Positions 30,601 through 40,500 of a DNA stretch of 64,000 nucleotides are shown one piece after another (positions within the stretch are counted from its first letter, which is position 1; the number at the start of each line of letters is the position of its first letter). The position numbers were made by a program, and so were the translations under genes. The notes below the pieces were generated by a model. It saw only the letters and a program-made list of their open reading frames with translations, was not told the origin of the DNA and did no database searches. Source of the stretch: Pseudomicrostroma phylloplanum (lineage: Eukaryota; Basidiomycota; Exobasidiomycetes; Microstromatales); contig BCHS01000001.1 in the NCBI GenBank assembly GCA_039545275.1, forward strand, positions 441,579-505,578, written 5' to 3'.

Positions 30601-31974
30601 GTCTCCGCTGCCTTCTGGACTTCTTGACCCCACAGAGCGAATGGGTTGCGCTTCAGCAGGTCTGCCTCGGGGCACTGCGAAGCCGCAGCAGTCTTGGAAT
30701 TGAAGACATTCGAGTCCTTTTTGGGTGTTCGCGTTGGCTGGTCGTCCTCCTCATCCGAATCAGCAAAGATCTTGATAGGAGCCTTGCCAGCATTGGAAGG
30801 CGTGGTCGTAATCTTCTGAAGGAGCCGCTCGCCCTTCCAGGGCTTGGCCTCCTTGACATTCTCCTGTCGACGAGCATCTCTACTCCCCAGCTCGCCCATC
30901 TCGGGACCCTTTGCGTACTCGCCCCGACTTCCATCTGCGTCCTTGAAGACGCCCAGCTTTCGACCATTGTTGGCAAGGCCGCCGACTTTGGGTCCCAGCG
31001 CAAGACCAGCCGACTGTCCGTTGCCTCTAACAGCATTCGCGCTGAGACTTCTTCCCGCCTTGTCGTCTTTACTTCCCAGCATGACACGCCGAGACTCTCG
31101 CATGGCTCGCTCCAGCGCTTGCGTATATGTGAGGCCGGCCGCTGAATCGATGTCGGAAGATGATCCCGGAGCAGACTGGTTGCGAAGTACACGCGCCTTG
31201 TACTCTTCGTACTTGCGCTTGAGCCGAGGAAGAGGTGTGGCTGAGCGCGAGACACCTAGGCGATAGAGGGAGTCCGCTGACTCGTAGCTGTGGTGGAGCC
31301 AGCAGAGAGACGGGTGAGATCTAGCACGCGCCCACCAACGCTGCCATTCCAGTCTGCACTCACAGTCTCTTGGACTCTGCCAAGCTGGCCGCCTCCTCGT
31401 AGAGCGCGGCACACTTCGTCCCCACATCGTTCGCGAGCAACCAATTGAGCACGAGCTCCGCCGATTCGACGTTCCGTGAGTAGATGAGCCACAATCTGAG
31501 ATACCTATATGAGTTCCTGTACCGCTCATCATCCTTCAGCGATCGCGTCGCCCTCTCGAGCAGTGGCACCAGTCCCGAATCAGCAGAGGTACCACCAGAA
31601 GGGTAGCTCTCGGTGACCCACTCGACATAGTCCTCCCATACAACGAGCGGGTCATCGCTCTCCTCCAATTTCTCTGGCACGACTTTCGCCTCGAACTCCC
31701 GCCGCTTAGCAGCCAGCTCCTCGGCCCGCTCCTTGTGCTTCATCCCGAGTGTCTGGGAGAGAGAGTGGGCAGAGCGTCCACGCGACGAGGGCTGGACGTT
31801 CTCCTTTTGATATTCGATCAGGTCGAAGTTGACTACTGGGGTGTGCGAGGTCTGTTCACCTGGAGTGCGGAGTGGCGTCTTGAAGGGCGTGAGAGAAGAA
31901 GAAGAGGTGGTGGGTCGGCGAGGTGTCTGGAGGGGGGCGGGAGGGGGAGCCATGGCTGACGATGGGCCAGACAT
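27616..31974 (-). CDS. BUB1: spindle-checkpoint kinase, Mad3/Bub1 hybrid type
   Basis: Three exons: 31974-31364, 31287-27762 and 27672-27616 (introns of 76 and 89 nt), 1397 aa. Residues 57-59 are a KEN box (EYQKENVQP), typical of Mad3/BubR1. The Mad3/Bub1 TPR domain follows (KEFEAKV-like start, VVWEDYVEWVTESYPSG, YRYLRLWLIYSRNVESAELV) and continues over intron 1 into YESADSLYRLG. The long middle is acidic and low-complexity. The C-terminal protein kinase has a Gly loop (REMLGEGAYGSVFLAEDV), the Lys in VAIKVESP, the catalytic loop LLHGDLKIDNVLL and HLLDFGRAIDL. The last 18 residues (LKGLLKKLEIWSMKRRA) lie in the third exon, which replaces an out-of-family tail. It acts at kinetochores to delay anaphase. 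The KEN box plus kinase suggests that one gene does both Mad3 and Bub1 work. Confidence 0.93.
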
Positions 31975-32917
31975 GGCGGGGCGTGGCTGAGGTGGAGAGG
32001 AGGGATGATTAGCGAGGGTGAGGGATACCGGCTTGGCCTGTCAATGGATGGGAAGGAGGCCGAGACCAGGAGCGAGCTGTGAAGAGGATGACACCAGTAC
32101 GTAGAGGTGAGGGAAGCGCAAGAAAGGGGAATGTACAGAATGTTCCTCTCCTTGAGCTGCTCATCCATGTGATGCTTGCCTGCCTGCCTGCCTGTCCTCC
32201 GCCTTCCTCTTCCAGGAATCAAAACAATCCGCGTCGCTCAGTCCGCTTCGACTCAAGGTGTTGCTCTGCCACTCCACCTCGATCTCCGACGCGACACACC
32301 TTCCAAGCACTGCTCCGCTCCGTTCCGATGGTCTTGCCAGACAGGATCAAGATACACGCCGACTAGGTCTGATGATCAAGTAAGTGTGTCAGCACCATGT
32401 ACGCCTCGCAAGTCCCGGCTGATGACAAACCCACCCCTCAAAGCATAATCACACCACGTCTGATCAATGGCTAGCTGACTGCATATTGGAATGTACTGAA
32501 CAAGACTAGATGGACAAGGAAGCGAGCAAAGGAGCGAGCGAGCGAGTGTGGCGGAAGAACCGTCGTAATAAGATGATAGTAGCAGGGGGAGTAGTAGAAT
32601 GTGCTGGTCAGAAGGATGAGAAACAAGCGCGGCGAGACCGGAGTGGATAGAATGAGGTCGTTATAGAAGCGGATGATACGAACAATGAGATGTGGGAGGC
32701 TGGAAACGGACAGTGAGGACGAGAACGCGAGAGGGAAAGAGAAGGCGAGAATCTGCTATTGTCCATTGTTTGGGGTCATCATCGTCGTCATCGGTGCAGG
32801 GTGCCGATTTTGGAGCGTGTGTATGGTTTCGAGGACCATGCGACTGCGCCATGGTCGTGCCTTCTCTATTGGGTGCTGCCACTCTCTCCCTCGCCGTCGA
32901 TTGCTTGCTACATATTA
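31975..32917. other. intergenic region BUB1 / GH17, possible small spliced gene unresolved
   Basis: About 940 bp. On the + strand, an ATGACACCA|GTACGT at 32089 and a strong acceptor ending at 32216 (CTTCCTCTTCCAG) frame an exon that stays open to ATGATCAA|GTAAGT at 32379. The predicted peptide (ESKQSASLSPLRLKVLLCHS and onward) is unlike anything I know. I therefore do not call a gene. The remainder is AG-rich spacer. Confidence 0.25.
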
Positions 32918-35281
32918 CTATAGAGGACAGTCAGGCAATGTCAGGTCCTTGAGGTTCCTGTCCGAGTCGAACAGTCCCCAGTAGCCAGGGACGGCGGTAT
33001 TCGGGGTGCCAGTACCTCCGATGTCGGCAGGCGCGGCGTCGTAGAGCTCGAACCAGAAGTAGCCTGTGCCGTTGGTGTTGGCGTCGCAGACAAAGGCGTC
33101 CAGCATGGCTTGCACGTTGGTCACACTTGCAACCGTCGTAGTTGTGCCGCTTTGTGCGGCTGATGGCCAGCCGATGGCAGAGATGTACGACGGAGGATCG
33201 TTCGAGGCACTGGCAATGGTGTCGACGACAAAGTCCTGGTAAGACGAATACGCGTAGGCAGCGGCGTCTGCGCCTACCTCTCCTTCATCGAAAGACTCGT
33301 CGTTTGCAAAGACAAAGTCGACTTGCCTGGCTAGAGCAGCCGTCCAGATCGATGAGGTCTCTGCACTACCCACGAGCACCGTGCCCCAAGCAGTGTTGGC
33401 TGTGACGAGCCGACGGAAAGCTGTGATGAAAGCTTCGAGTTGAGAAGAGGAGCCGCTCGAGGTGAGATACTCGTCACCGACAGAGACGCCACCGATATTG
33501 GATGTGCCAAAGGTGTCAAAGGCATAGGAGATGTTGTCCAATTGGCGCGTAAAGGTGAGGGACGTAGTCGTCATATCGTCTGTCAAGGTGACTGCCGGCC
33601 AGACCTGCATGTCCACCCCAAGGCGGTTGATGGCATCGAGCACCATTGCGGTCTCGTTGCACGCGGAACCCAGCAAGCGCACATTTGAAGTGAGCTGTGT
33701 CAGAATAGTGACGTCGTGGATAACACCGGTGATGTTGGCTCCGCAGCCAGTCGTCACGTTCGAGTCTAGAGGGGCGTAGTTGATGCCGTAAAAAGACTTT
33801 GAGAGTCTGGAGTCAAGGGGACCGACTCCGGCGGTGGTGGTGCTGGTGCCACCTGAGCCAGTGCTGGACCCATTGCCAGATCCAGTGTCGGATCCACTAC
33901 TGCCGCCGCTCGAGGACCTGTTTGAAGCATCGGAGGAGCCGCTAGAGCCAGCGACACCGCCACCGATGGCGGCAGCGAGGATGACGACGATGAGCAGTAC
34001 GAGACCGATGATCCACCTCTTCTTGTGAGCTCGCCAGGAACGTGCTAGGGCTGAGCCACCAGCAGCTCCGCCGGCACCGGCACCAGCACCGCGCGAGTCA
34101 CTCCAGCCACCTCGGAATCCTTCGTTGAGAGGCTTGTATGAACGGTTCGCAGCGGCTGCTCCAGCTCCAGCACCGGCGCCACTAGCGCCGCCCAGAAGTG
34201 CTCGGTCGTCTGATGTGTTCTTCTCATTGAACGGACCAGCGCTGTCCATGTTGTAAGAAGTGTGCGGCGCGGCGTCGGGCGCATCTCTTGCACGACGGGG
34301 AGTGATGTTGTCGGATGAGCTGCCGGAAGCCAGTGCGGCAGTAGCACCGAGTCCAGCGGCACCAGCGCCGGCGCCAAGAGCAGCTCCGGTTCGCCCGTAA
34401 GAGGGCTGCGACGCTCGGGCCCCGCCGGCGACGGGTGGTTCTTCCTCTGTCGGTGTGCGGAACTCGCCAGCGTTGTGCTCGAGCTCATCGTCGGAAGTCA
34501 CAGGTGAGACCATGTGCTCCGCCTCATCGTCCTCTTCGGAATCGACGGCTCCGACTTGTCGCATCGCAGGTGCCTTGGCAGTGGGCTCGTCCATGTCAGC
34601 ATCGGCTGGTGTAGCAAGGGCTACTTTTGAAGCCGCCGGAGGCTCAGCAGGCTCGGGCAAGGACGATGACACCGGCATAGGAACGGGAACAGATTTCCTC
34701 TGTGACTGTGTAGGTGGATATTGAGCAGGTTTGGTGGGGCTGCTAGTGGAGCCTGTAGAGGTACGGGCAGATGGCGGCGGTGGCGGCGCCCGTCGTGTTG
34801 GCGACGACGGTGATGAGGGGCCGACGTTGCCCTGTGACGATAGAGCGGCAGGGTTTGACCGTGGACTGACAGGTGGTGATCGCGTGGGCATGGCTACGGG
34901 GCTTCGAGGAGGCGTAGAGGTGCTGCCACCGTCGGCCCAGGGTGCACCGAGTGGCATGGGCTTGGCAATGTGTCGCACACCGGCTGCATCCATCGATGGC
35001 TGACGAGAGCTACTGAACTTCTTGCTGCTGCCAAAGTCCTCTGCTGCAGGAATGGCAGGCGGAGGTGATGATCTTCGTGGGGGTGCGTCTACGACTTGAC
35101 CTGGGGTATAGCTGCCTTGCGAGGGCCTTCGACTTTGCTGCTGCTGGAAGGACGAGGTGGGTGTGATTTGCCCAGGGGTCATTTGGCCCATTGTGCGGCT
35201 CTGCCTACGAATGGCAGCATTTGTAGATGCATAGGGACTGTCATAGTCGTCAAAGGGCGAGAAGCCCAGAGGAAGCGACAT
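32918..35281 (-). CDS. membrane-anchored GH17-family protein, catalytic nucleophile apparently lost
   Basis: Single exon, 787 aa from the ATG at 35281 (MSLPLGFSPFDDYDSPYAS). A long Pro/Ser-rich cytoplasmic part is followed by RSWRAHKKRW and one hydrophobic segment (IIGLVLLIVVILAAAIGGGV, about residues 420-445), then a Ser/Gly linker: a type II membrane layout. The outer domain from about residue 490 is glycoside hydrolase family 17: KSFYGINYAPLD, VRLLGSACNETAMVLDAINR, GVSVGDEYLTSS and ISAIGWPSA, ending NLKDLTLPDCPL. The acid/base Glu is present (VGDE, Glu604). The expected nucleophile motif (E-T/I-G-W-P) reads A-I-G-W-P, so residue 702 is Ala (GCC at 33176-33178). GH17 enzymes cut or remodel beta-1,3-glucan in the wall; this copy may be inactive or binding-only. 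Confidence 0.86.
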   Translation of the reverse strand: MSLPLGFSPFDDYDSPYASTNAAIRRQSRTMGQMTPGQITPTSSFQQQQSRRPSQGSYTPGQVVDAPPRRSSPPPAIPAAEDFGSSKKFSSSRQPSMDAAGVRHIAKPMPLGAPWADGGSTSTPPRSPVAMPTRSPPVSPRSNPAALSSQGNVGPSSPSSPTRRAPPPPPSARTSTGSTSSPTKPAQYPPTQSQRKSVPVPMPVSSSLPEPAEPPAASKVALATPADADMDEPTAKAPAMRQVGAVDSEEDDEAEHMVSPVTSDDELEHNAGEFRTPTEEEPPVAGGARASQPSYGRTGAALGAGAGAAGLGATAALASGSSSDNITPRRARDAPDAAPHTSYNMDSAGPFNEKNTSDDRALLGGASGAGAGAGAAAANRSYKPLNEGFRGGWSDSRGAGAGAGGAAGGSALARSWRAHKKRWIIGLVLLIVVILAAAIGGGVAGSSGSSDASNRSSSGGSSGSDTGSGNGSSTGSGGTSTTTAGVGPLDSRLSKSFYGINYAPLDSNVTTGCGANITGVIHDVTILTQLTSNVRLLGSACNETAMVLDAINRLGVDMQVWPAVTLTDDMTTTSLTFTRQLDNISYAFDTFGTSNIGGVSVGDEYLTSSGSSSQLEAFITAFRRLVTANTAWGTVLVGSAETSSIWTAALARQVDFVFANDESFDEGEVGADAAAYAYSSYQDFVVDTIASASNDPPSYISAIGWPSAAQSGTTTTVASVTNVQAMLDAFVCDANTNGTGYFWFELYDAAPADIGGTGTPNTAVPGYWGLFDSDRNLKDLTLPDCPL

Positions 35282-35961
35282 GTTGGACAAGCAGCGAGAG
35301 TAGTAGAGGGAGGTAGATCAAAGGGCCGAGAAGGGCAATGGATACACTGGGCGCAACGACGAGTCGGACTATGGGCCTGCGACTATCGAAGACCGAGGAT
35401 ACTTGTTCGTTGAGCCTCGGAGATGAGTTGCCAAGGGGTGTGCTAGACGATTCGCACAACGGAGCAGACGCTGGCTCGCTGGCTGGCTGGCGGTCTCTGA
35501 CGGGAGACTGGGCTAGTGACTCGGAGGATGGAGTGATCGCCCTTGTCTGGAGAGTAGGGGTTGATCCAGCAGATGGTTTGTCCTGGCGTAGTAGGGACGA
35601 AGACGGGGGAATAATTCGCCCTTGTTTGTGCCTCGTTGCCTCGACGAATTGATTGGCTGATACGGGACCCCGGCGCCGGGTGTGCAAGTGAATCAGGCAC
35701 GCACGCAGGGCGCGGAAAGAGAGGCAGAGGCGGCTTGACCACGGGCTCAAAGGCAGTAGCAAGCAAGGAAGAGCAGGCAAGGTCGATGGAGAGGAGAGAG
35801 GACGAGAGAAGGAGGTGGATCTGAATGAGGTGGCCGGTGGAGTGAGTTAGTGATGGTGATGGTCAGGAAGTGGGAAGGGTGGTGGACGAGCGGATATCAC
35901 ACCCAAGGAGGGGGTGACAGGGCAGCAGCGCCGATGAGGCAGCAAGTCAAGGCGAAGCGGC

Positions 35962-35992
35962 GGCAGACAGACAGGCAGACAGACAGACAGCC
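35962..35992. repeat. imperfect (CAGA)n microsatellite
   Basis: CAGACAGACAGGCAGACAGACAGACAG-type tract about 690 bp upstream of the GH17 ATG; reads CTGTCTGTC on that gene's sense strand. Confidence 0.8.
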
Positions 35993-36044
35993 AACCCACC
36001 CCCGCCAGGGTTTCTCCCGGCCGGGGTGACACAGACACACACGC

Positions 36045-36070
36045 AGTGCTGCTGCTGCTGCTGCTGCTGA
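36045..36070. repeat. (TGC)n trinucleotide repeat
   Basis: About eight TGC/CTG units directly after a CA-rich stretch in the long region upstream of the GH17 gene; non-coding in any frame I support. Confidence 0.8.
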
Positions 36071-37441
36071 TGTGCGGTGCCGCCGGGCTTTGGCGAGTGC
36101 GGCAGGCGAACGAGGACGAGGGGCCCAACAGCAGCAGCGGAGAAGCACTGGCGCCCATGCCCGGCCTCTGCAGGCGGATCTTGGCAGCGCTTCGGAGCAC
36201 AGTGTCCGAGTGCGGGCAGGCGGCCCTCATCTCATCCGACGCCCAAAGCTCCGCCCTTGGCCTGGTAGACTAAGGTAGGGTAGGGTGCACAGCAACGCTC
36301 CCTCGCTCACCTCCTCGTTCGCACGCCCGAGCCATCATCCTCAGCTTCCACCTCAACTCGGGGCAAGGATCGGCACACAGCTTGGGTGCGGGCTGTTCCA
36401 GCGCTCAAAGAGACGGGACGGGGATGCAATTGTTGACAACATCGATGCCGTCCTTGGCACTGGGTTCAATCGAAGCGACCTGTGTCAGACCCTCGACGGC
36501 GCGGCTGCTTTTGCCTTGTCTCGGCATACACACACCTCGCCTAGGGGCCTACCGGCGCGGAGAAGGGCGTACCTGGCCACACCCGCGCCAGTGCCCAGCG
36601 CCCGTCAATATTGCAGTCAGCATTCGTTCCGCCCTCTTCACCCACTCACTTTCTTCTCCTTTCTCCGATGAGTGGATTTGATCGACCCGCACGTCGACAC
36701 AAGTGGGGTCGAGCGTAGCCTACTAGCTCGTGTGCCCAAGCCTTTTCGACGCCAAGCTTTCTTGGCTGCTTTTGAAATCCATCTGAGCCTCGGAGCATTC
36801 CTGAGCTTGGCGCCACACAACGCGAGGGGGAGCGGCTGCGAGTCGCCTGCGCCTGCAATGTCCGATTCTCTTTCTGCAGTGCAGATAATCTCGTCTAGCC
36901 AAGCCAAAGTACGTCCGAACAAAGCCAATCGCTTATATGCAGACGCTGTGCCGTCTTGTCATCCTCTGCCATCTCCTTGCATGGTACACCGAGATCTCAA
37001 AGTCTTGGACCCTTGGCTGTAAATCTCAATAGCCCAGATATCCCTCGCCCCCCTTGACCTCAATGCCGAGGTGTCAGACTGTCAGTGATGCCCAGCCCAA
37101 CGTCTGCCGGAGGCGCTGCAGGACCTTACAATTGCGATAGCAGATGCAGAGTGGCGAAGGTAAGCTGAAATCGAGACGAGGTTTCGCAATCGTAATTGCA
37201 ACGATGCCGATGCAATCACAGCGCCGAGGGCTGACGTTAGTCCAGGCAGCGCACGGAGCAGATCGATGAGATGTGATCGATTGGGATAAGACACGTTACC
37301 CGACATCCACCACAGGAAGACTGCAATTAGCTGGAAGGTGTTTCCCAAGGTCTACTTCATTTGCTTAGCGATATCATTGCTTTGATGCTCCTACTACAGC
37401 GCCTCTAGGTGTCTATGATCCCATGAAAATTGCCACATCTC

Positions 37442-38148
37442 TCAGTTGGCGCCACCAAAGACCTTGAAGCGCTCAGCGTCGTCCATGAAGGACTTTTCGC
37501 CCGCCTCGCCCGCCTTCTCTCCCACGACGAGCTCCGCCTTGAGCCTCCAGTCCTTGGGCAGCCCCCACTTACTGGCAATCTTTCCCTCAGTGAGGTTGCC
37601 GTAGTGCTGCAGGTTGCATCCAAGCCCTTCGTTGGCCAGAGCAGTCCAGACGTTGATCTGGGCCATGCCGCTAGAGTGCTCGCTCCACTGGGGGAAACGG
37701 TCGGCGTAGACGGAGTACTTCTTCTGGAACTCCTGAACAACCGTCTCGGCCTCGTAGAAGAGGATGGTGAGGCGCGCGGCGGCGAAGCCCTGCAACCGCT
37801 TGGCGGCGCCTTCGAATTGGTCTGCGGGGGAGACGCCCTTGACCGCGTCGTGCACGATGCTGTTCCAGTACTCGTCGTGGTCCTTGCCTAGAAGGAAGAC
37901 CTGTGGGTGGCCGGGTTCGAGCGGAAAGCGTTAACAAGTATCGCTTTGACAGTCTTATCGTCCGTGCCTCTACTCACCACTCTGGAGCTCTGAGAGTTGA
38001 AGCTCGAGGGCGACTGCCTAACAATCTCCTGGACCAGGGGGATAAGCTTCTCATCGGGGATCACAGCACCCTTGGCCAGCGGATAGATGGATCGTCGGCT
38101 CGCAATGGCCGAGACGAAGTTTGAGACGGTAGAAGTGGTTGCTGACAT
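37442..38148 (-). CDS. nitroreductase-family oxidoreductase (Frm2/Hbn1-like)
   Basis: Two exons: 38148-37978 and 37900-37442 (intron 37901-37977, 77 nt, GTGAGT...CCCACAG, branch-like TTAAC), phase 0, 209 aa. Exon 1 gives FVSAIASRRSIYPLAKGAVI and IVRQSPSSFNSQSSRVV. Exon 2 continues with VFLLGKDHDEYWNSIVHDAV, AARLTILFYEAETVVQEFQK, the conserved FPQWSEHSSGMAQINVWTAL, ANEGLGCNLQHY and the C-terminal EKSFMDDAERFKVFGG. This is the fungal Frm2/Hbn1 branch of FMN-dependent nitroreductases, linked in yeast to lipid and oxidative-stress signalling. Arg residues in the ASRRS motif and the Ser of PSSFNSQ are expected FMN contacts. No transit peptide is obvious, so it is probably cytosolic. It is head to head with the next gene, with 312 bp between the ATGs. 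Confidence 0.92.
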
Positions 38149-38460
38149 CTTGACTGTATATTGACGATACGTCTATGTAGATCTATCGAAGTGTGATTCG
38201 AAGTGAAAGGAGGGGAAAGCAGCATGAGAAGGTCTCAGACCTGTGGAGTGTTTTGACGTGGCGGACCGTACGGCCGTAGGTGTCGTTCCGATCCGGCTCG
38301 CGGCCGGCACGTCCGCATCTCACACTACGCCTAGGCCGAGGTGGGCCTCCACTCCGCGAGCCTCCGGCCCCCACACCCCTCAGCCTCGGTCCAACACCAG
38401 CGCAAGTGCGGGTAGCTCATTCTCGGGACTGGCACCATCTCCACCCGGTCACCCAGGACG
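38149..38460. promoter_or_regulatory. divergent upstream region
   Basis: 312 bp between the nitroreductase ATG and the ATG at 38461. Presumed bidirectional promoter; no named element recognised. Confidence 0.4.
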
Positions 38461-40264
38461 ATGGCAGGCAGCTCTTCATCCCCTCCGCCGGCCGACGGAA
38501 AGAGGTCTTCGTTCCTCTCTCCATCCTTTTCCTCTTTTGCAGACGTCGTCTCTGCCGTCTCGTCTTCCTTGCGTCCTGCGAGCGGTCAGACTACCAACAC
38601 CACCGCATCTCCACCTCTGCAGCGACAAAGGAGCGGACAGCAGCAGAGTCAGCAGCAGGACGAGCGCATCATCGAGCTGCCCACGTCAAGATGGCAGAGG
38701 GCAGCATGGAAGTCGGAGGAGTTCCCGGAGCTGGGCCATGATCAGCTGATGGACCTTTGGCCAGACGATGAGGAGGTGAGACTCTGTGTGCGCAAGGCGG
38801 TAGAGGAGATGGCCCGTGAGTGAGATAGAGTAGTCAGAAGGGGAGAAGCATGTATTGCCGAGCAAGCAAAAGACGTTGACAGACGGACCGCTGCTCATTG
38901 CTTCATCATGGCAGTCAATTGGGCACTCGATCCTCGCTTGGTAGGCGGACAGCGCTCCGAGTCCAATCGGGGCAGTGCAGCCATCATCTCTCTGCTGAGC
39001 CACCTCTCCATCGATGCCGCTTCCTCGCAAAAGCAAGACAAGTCTCAGGCCTCGGGCGCTCTGCCTACAGGCGAACAGTCCTCAGAGGATGACAGAGGCA
39101 CTGAACTGAGCGCAGGTACCAGTGACGGTGTAAAGCCAGCCAAGCAGTACGAGCGGCACGACCTGCTGCGCGCCATCGAGCGTCAAGACCACGAGACGAT
39201 CATTGCGATCCGCAACAGCAATTTCGACCTGCTCATCGATTCTGCTCCTGGCGCATCCGCCTCCGCACCAGCTCAGACACCACTAGGGTACGCCATCTCC
39301 CTCGGCCCGAAGTGGGCAGGGACACAGATTGTGCTCACGGGCGCTCTGTCCAAGTTTGTCAATTCGCTGCCTGACCCAGAAGAGATGGCCGAGCTGGCTA
39401 ATGCGGTCGGTGGAGCAGAAGGTGGAGGAACGGGGAAGAAGAGGAGGATGGAGTATGATCCGAGGACGATGGGGAGACTGCGCAAGTTGAGGGGTAATCT
39501 CAAGCTTGCCGTCGAGTGAGTATGCCCTCGCTCTTGTTGAAGTCGTCGAGGAGATCGCCCGCTGACGCAGCTGCATTCCCGTCGTTGCACGCTTCAGCCA
39601 CTCCTTGGCGACCTCGCAGAGCGGTCTTCTTGCCTCATACGTGCAGGTGCTCCTCATCTCAGGTGGAGCGGCTTTCATTGACGATTCCGTCTCTTCGCTG
39701 CGCACCTCCATCCACTCCCTCTACGGCACCTCCTCCTCTCGCTCCGGCTCCTCAACAATGATTCCCTCTACACACTCGCCCACCAACGAGTCGAGGACGT
39801 ACGTTCTGCAATTCGTCAACGAGGGACTCAAGAAGAGGGAGAGAGTGGCAGCGGTGCATGATCTCGTGGAGAACGCCACGGGGGACCTGGTTCTGATGGC
39901 TCTATGGGAGATTGTCAGGCTGACGTCGCAGGAAGTCGCAACCCTCTCCTCCTCTTCTTCAACCTCGGTGGACACGTCGCTACTGGAAGACCTCTCTTCC
40001 CCTCTCCCGCCTTACTTCCTAGCCCGGGACGATCGCATCACTGGAGCATTTCTGGAACGAATCAACTCTCTCGTGCGCCTGCTGGACTCGCCCAGTTGCA
40101 CTGTCAAGAGGAGAGGTACAGAGTGGACGCGCACTAGAGGCGTAGCTGAGGAGCTCGAGGGTGGATCTGGACGCGTGAGGAGATTGGAGAGCGCCGAGAG
40201 AGTGTCTGTCATTGAGAGGGCGCTTGGTGGGAGTCGACTGGGTGGGGAGAGGGGAGGAGATTGA
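38461..40264 (+). CDS. conserved-looking protein of unknown function, 540 aa
   Basis: Three exons: 38461-38815, 38915-39515 and 39598-40264, joined at GTGAGT donors with AG acceptors; phases 1 and 2, total 540 aa. I do not recognise the family. Exon 1 starts with a Ser/Pro/Gln-rich stretch and then becomes ordered (PTSRWQRAAWKSEEFPELGH). The join gives EEMALNWALDPRLVGG. Exon 2 contains ERHDLLRAIERQDHETIIAI and TPLGYAISLGPKWAGTQIVL, which hint at a helical or ankyrin-like repeat fold but do not prove it, then a basic GKKRRMEYD segment that could be a nuclear signal. Exon 3 has SGLLASYVQVLLISGGAAFI and TYVLQFVNEGLKKRERVAAV. No signal peptide or membrane segment is seen. Both splice joins keep the frame, and the ordered segments look conserved, so the gene itself is credible. 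Confidence 0.75.
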
Positions 40265-40500
40265 GTGTGTGTGTGTGTCCGATGTGTAAAGGCCTGGCTT
40301 GGCCGTGGGAATGTCTGGTATGCTATGTGATTTTGCTGCTGCAATTGTACTATGAACCCTTGCCTCATGAGTCGTCCTCATCTTCGTCTTCCTGTCCCTG
40401 CTTGCCTATTGTGCGTCTATCGAGTCAATGCAAGTCAATGGAAATCAGCTCTCCCTTCTCTCCCTCTTTCTATCAGCATCCCAAGCGCCTCGGCCGGTAC

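Larger units (their letters stand above)
35282..37441. other. long intergenic region upstream of the GH17 gene
   Basis: 2.16 kb with no gene that I can support. It holds tetranucleotide CAGACAGACAGG-type repeats at about 35962-35992 and a (TGC)n/(CTG)n run at about 36045-36070. Several frames of 100-130 codons exist on both strands (36285-36671 +, 36638-36928 -), but they start with GTG or lack family features. A splice-like pair (GTAAGC at 37160, CACAG ending at 37221) occurs without a recognisable exon. A long promoter/5' leader for GH17 or a non-coding transcript are both possible. Confidence 0.4.

Noticed and set aside
35250..35780. 176-codon minus-strand frame upstream of GH17
   Set aside because: Overlaps the GH17 start in another frame and is low-complexity; most likely leader sequence.
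36440..36490. GGGTTCAATCGAAGC, resembling a tRNA T-loop
   Set aside because: The flanking bases do not pair into a five-base T stem, and no acceptor, D or anticodon arm could be built around it.
36285..36671. 128-codon + frame in the long gap upstream of GH17
   Set aside because: Starts with GTG and shows no family resemblance or splice context; counted as chance in GC-rich DNA.
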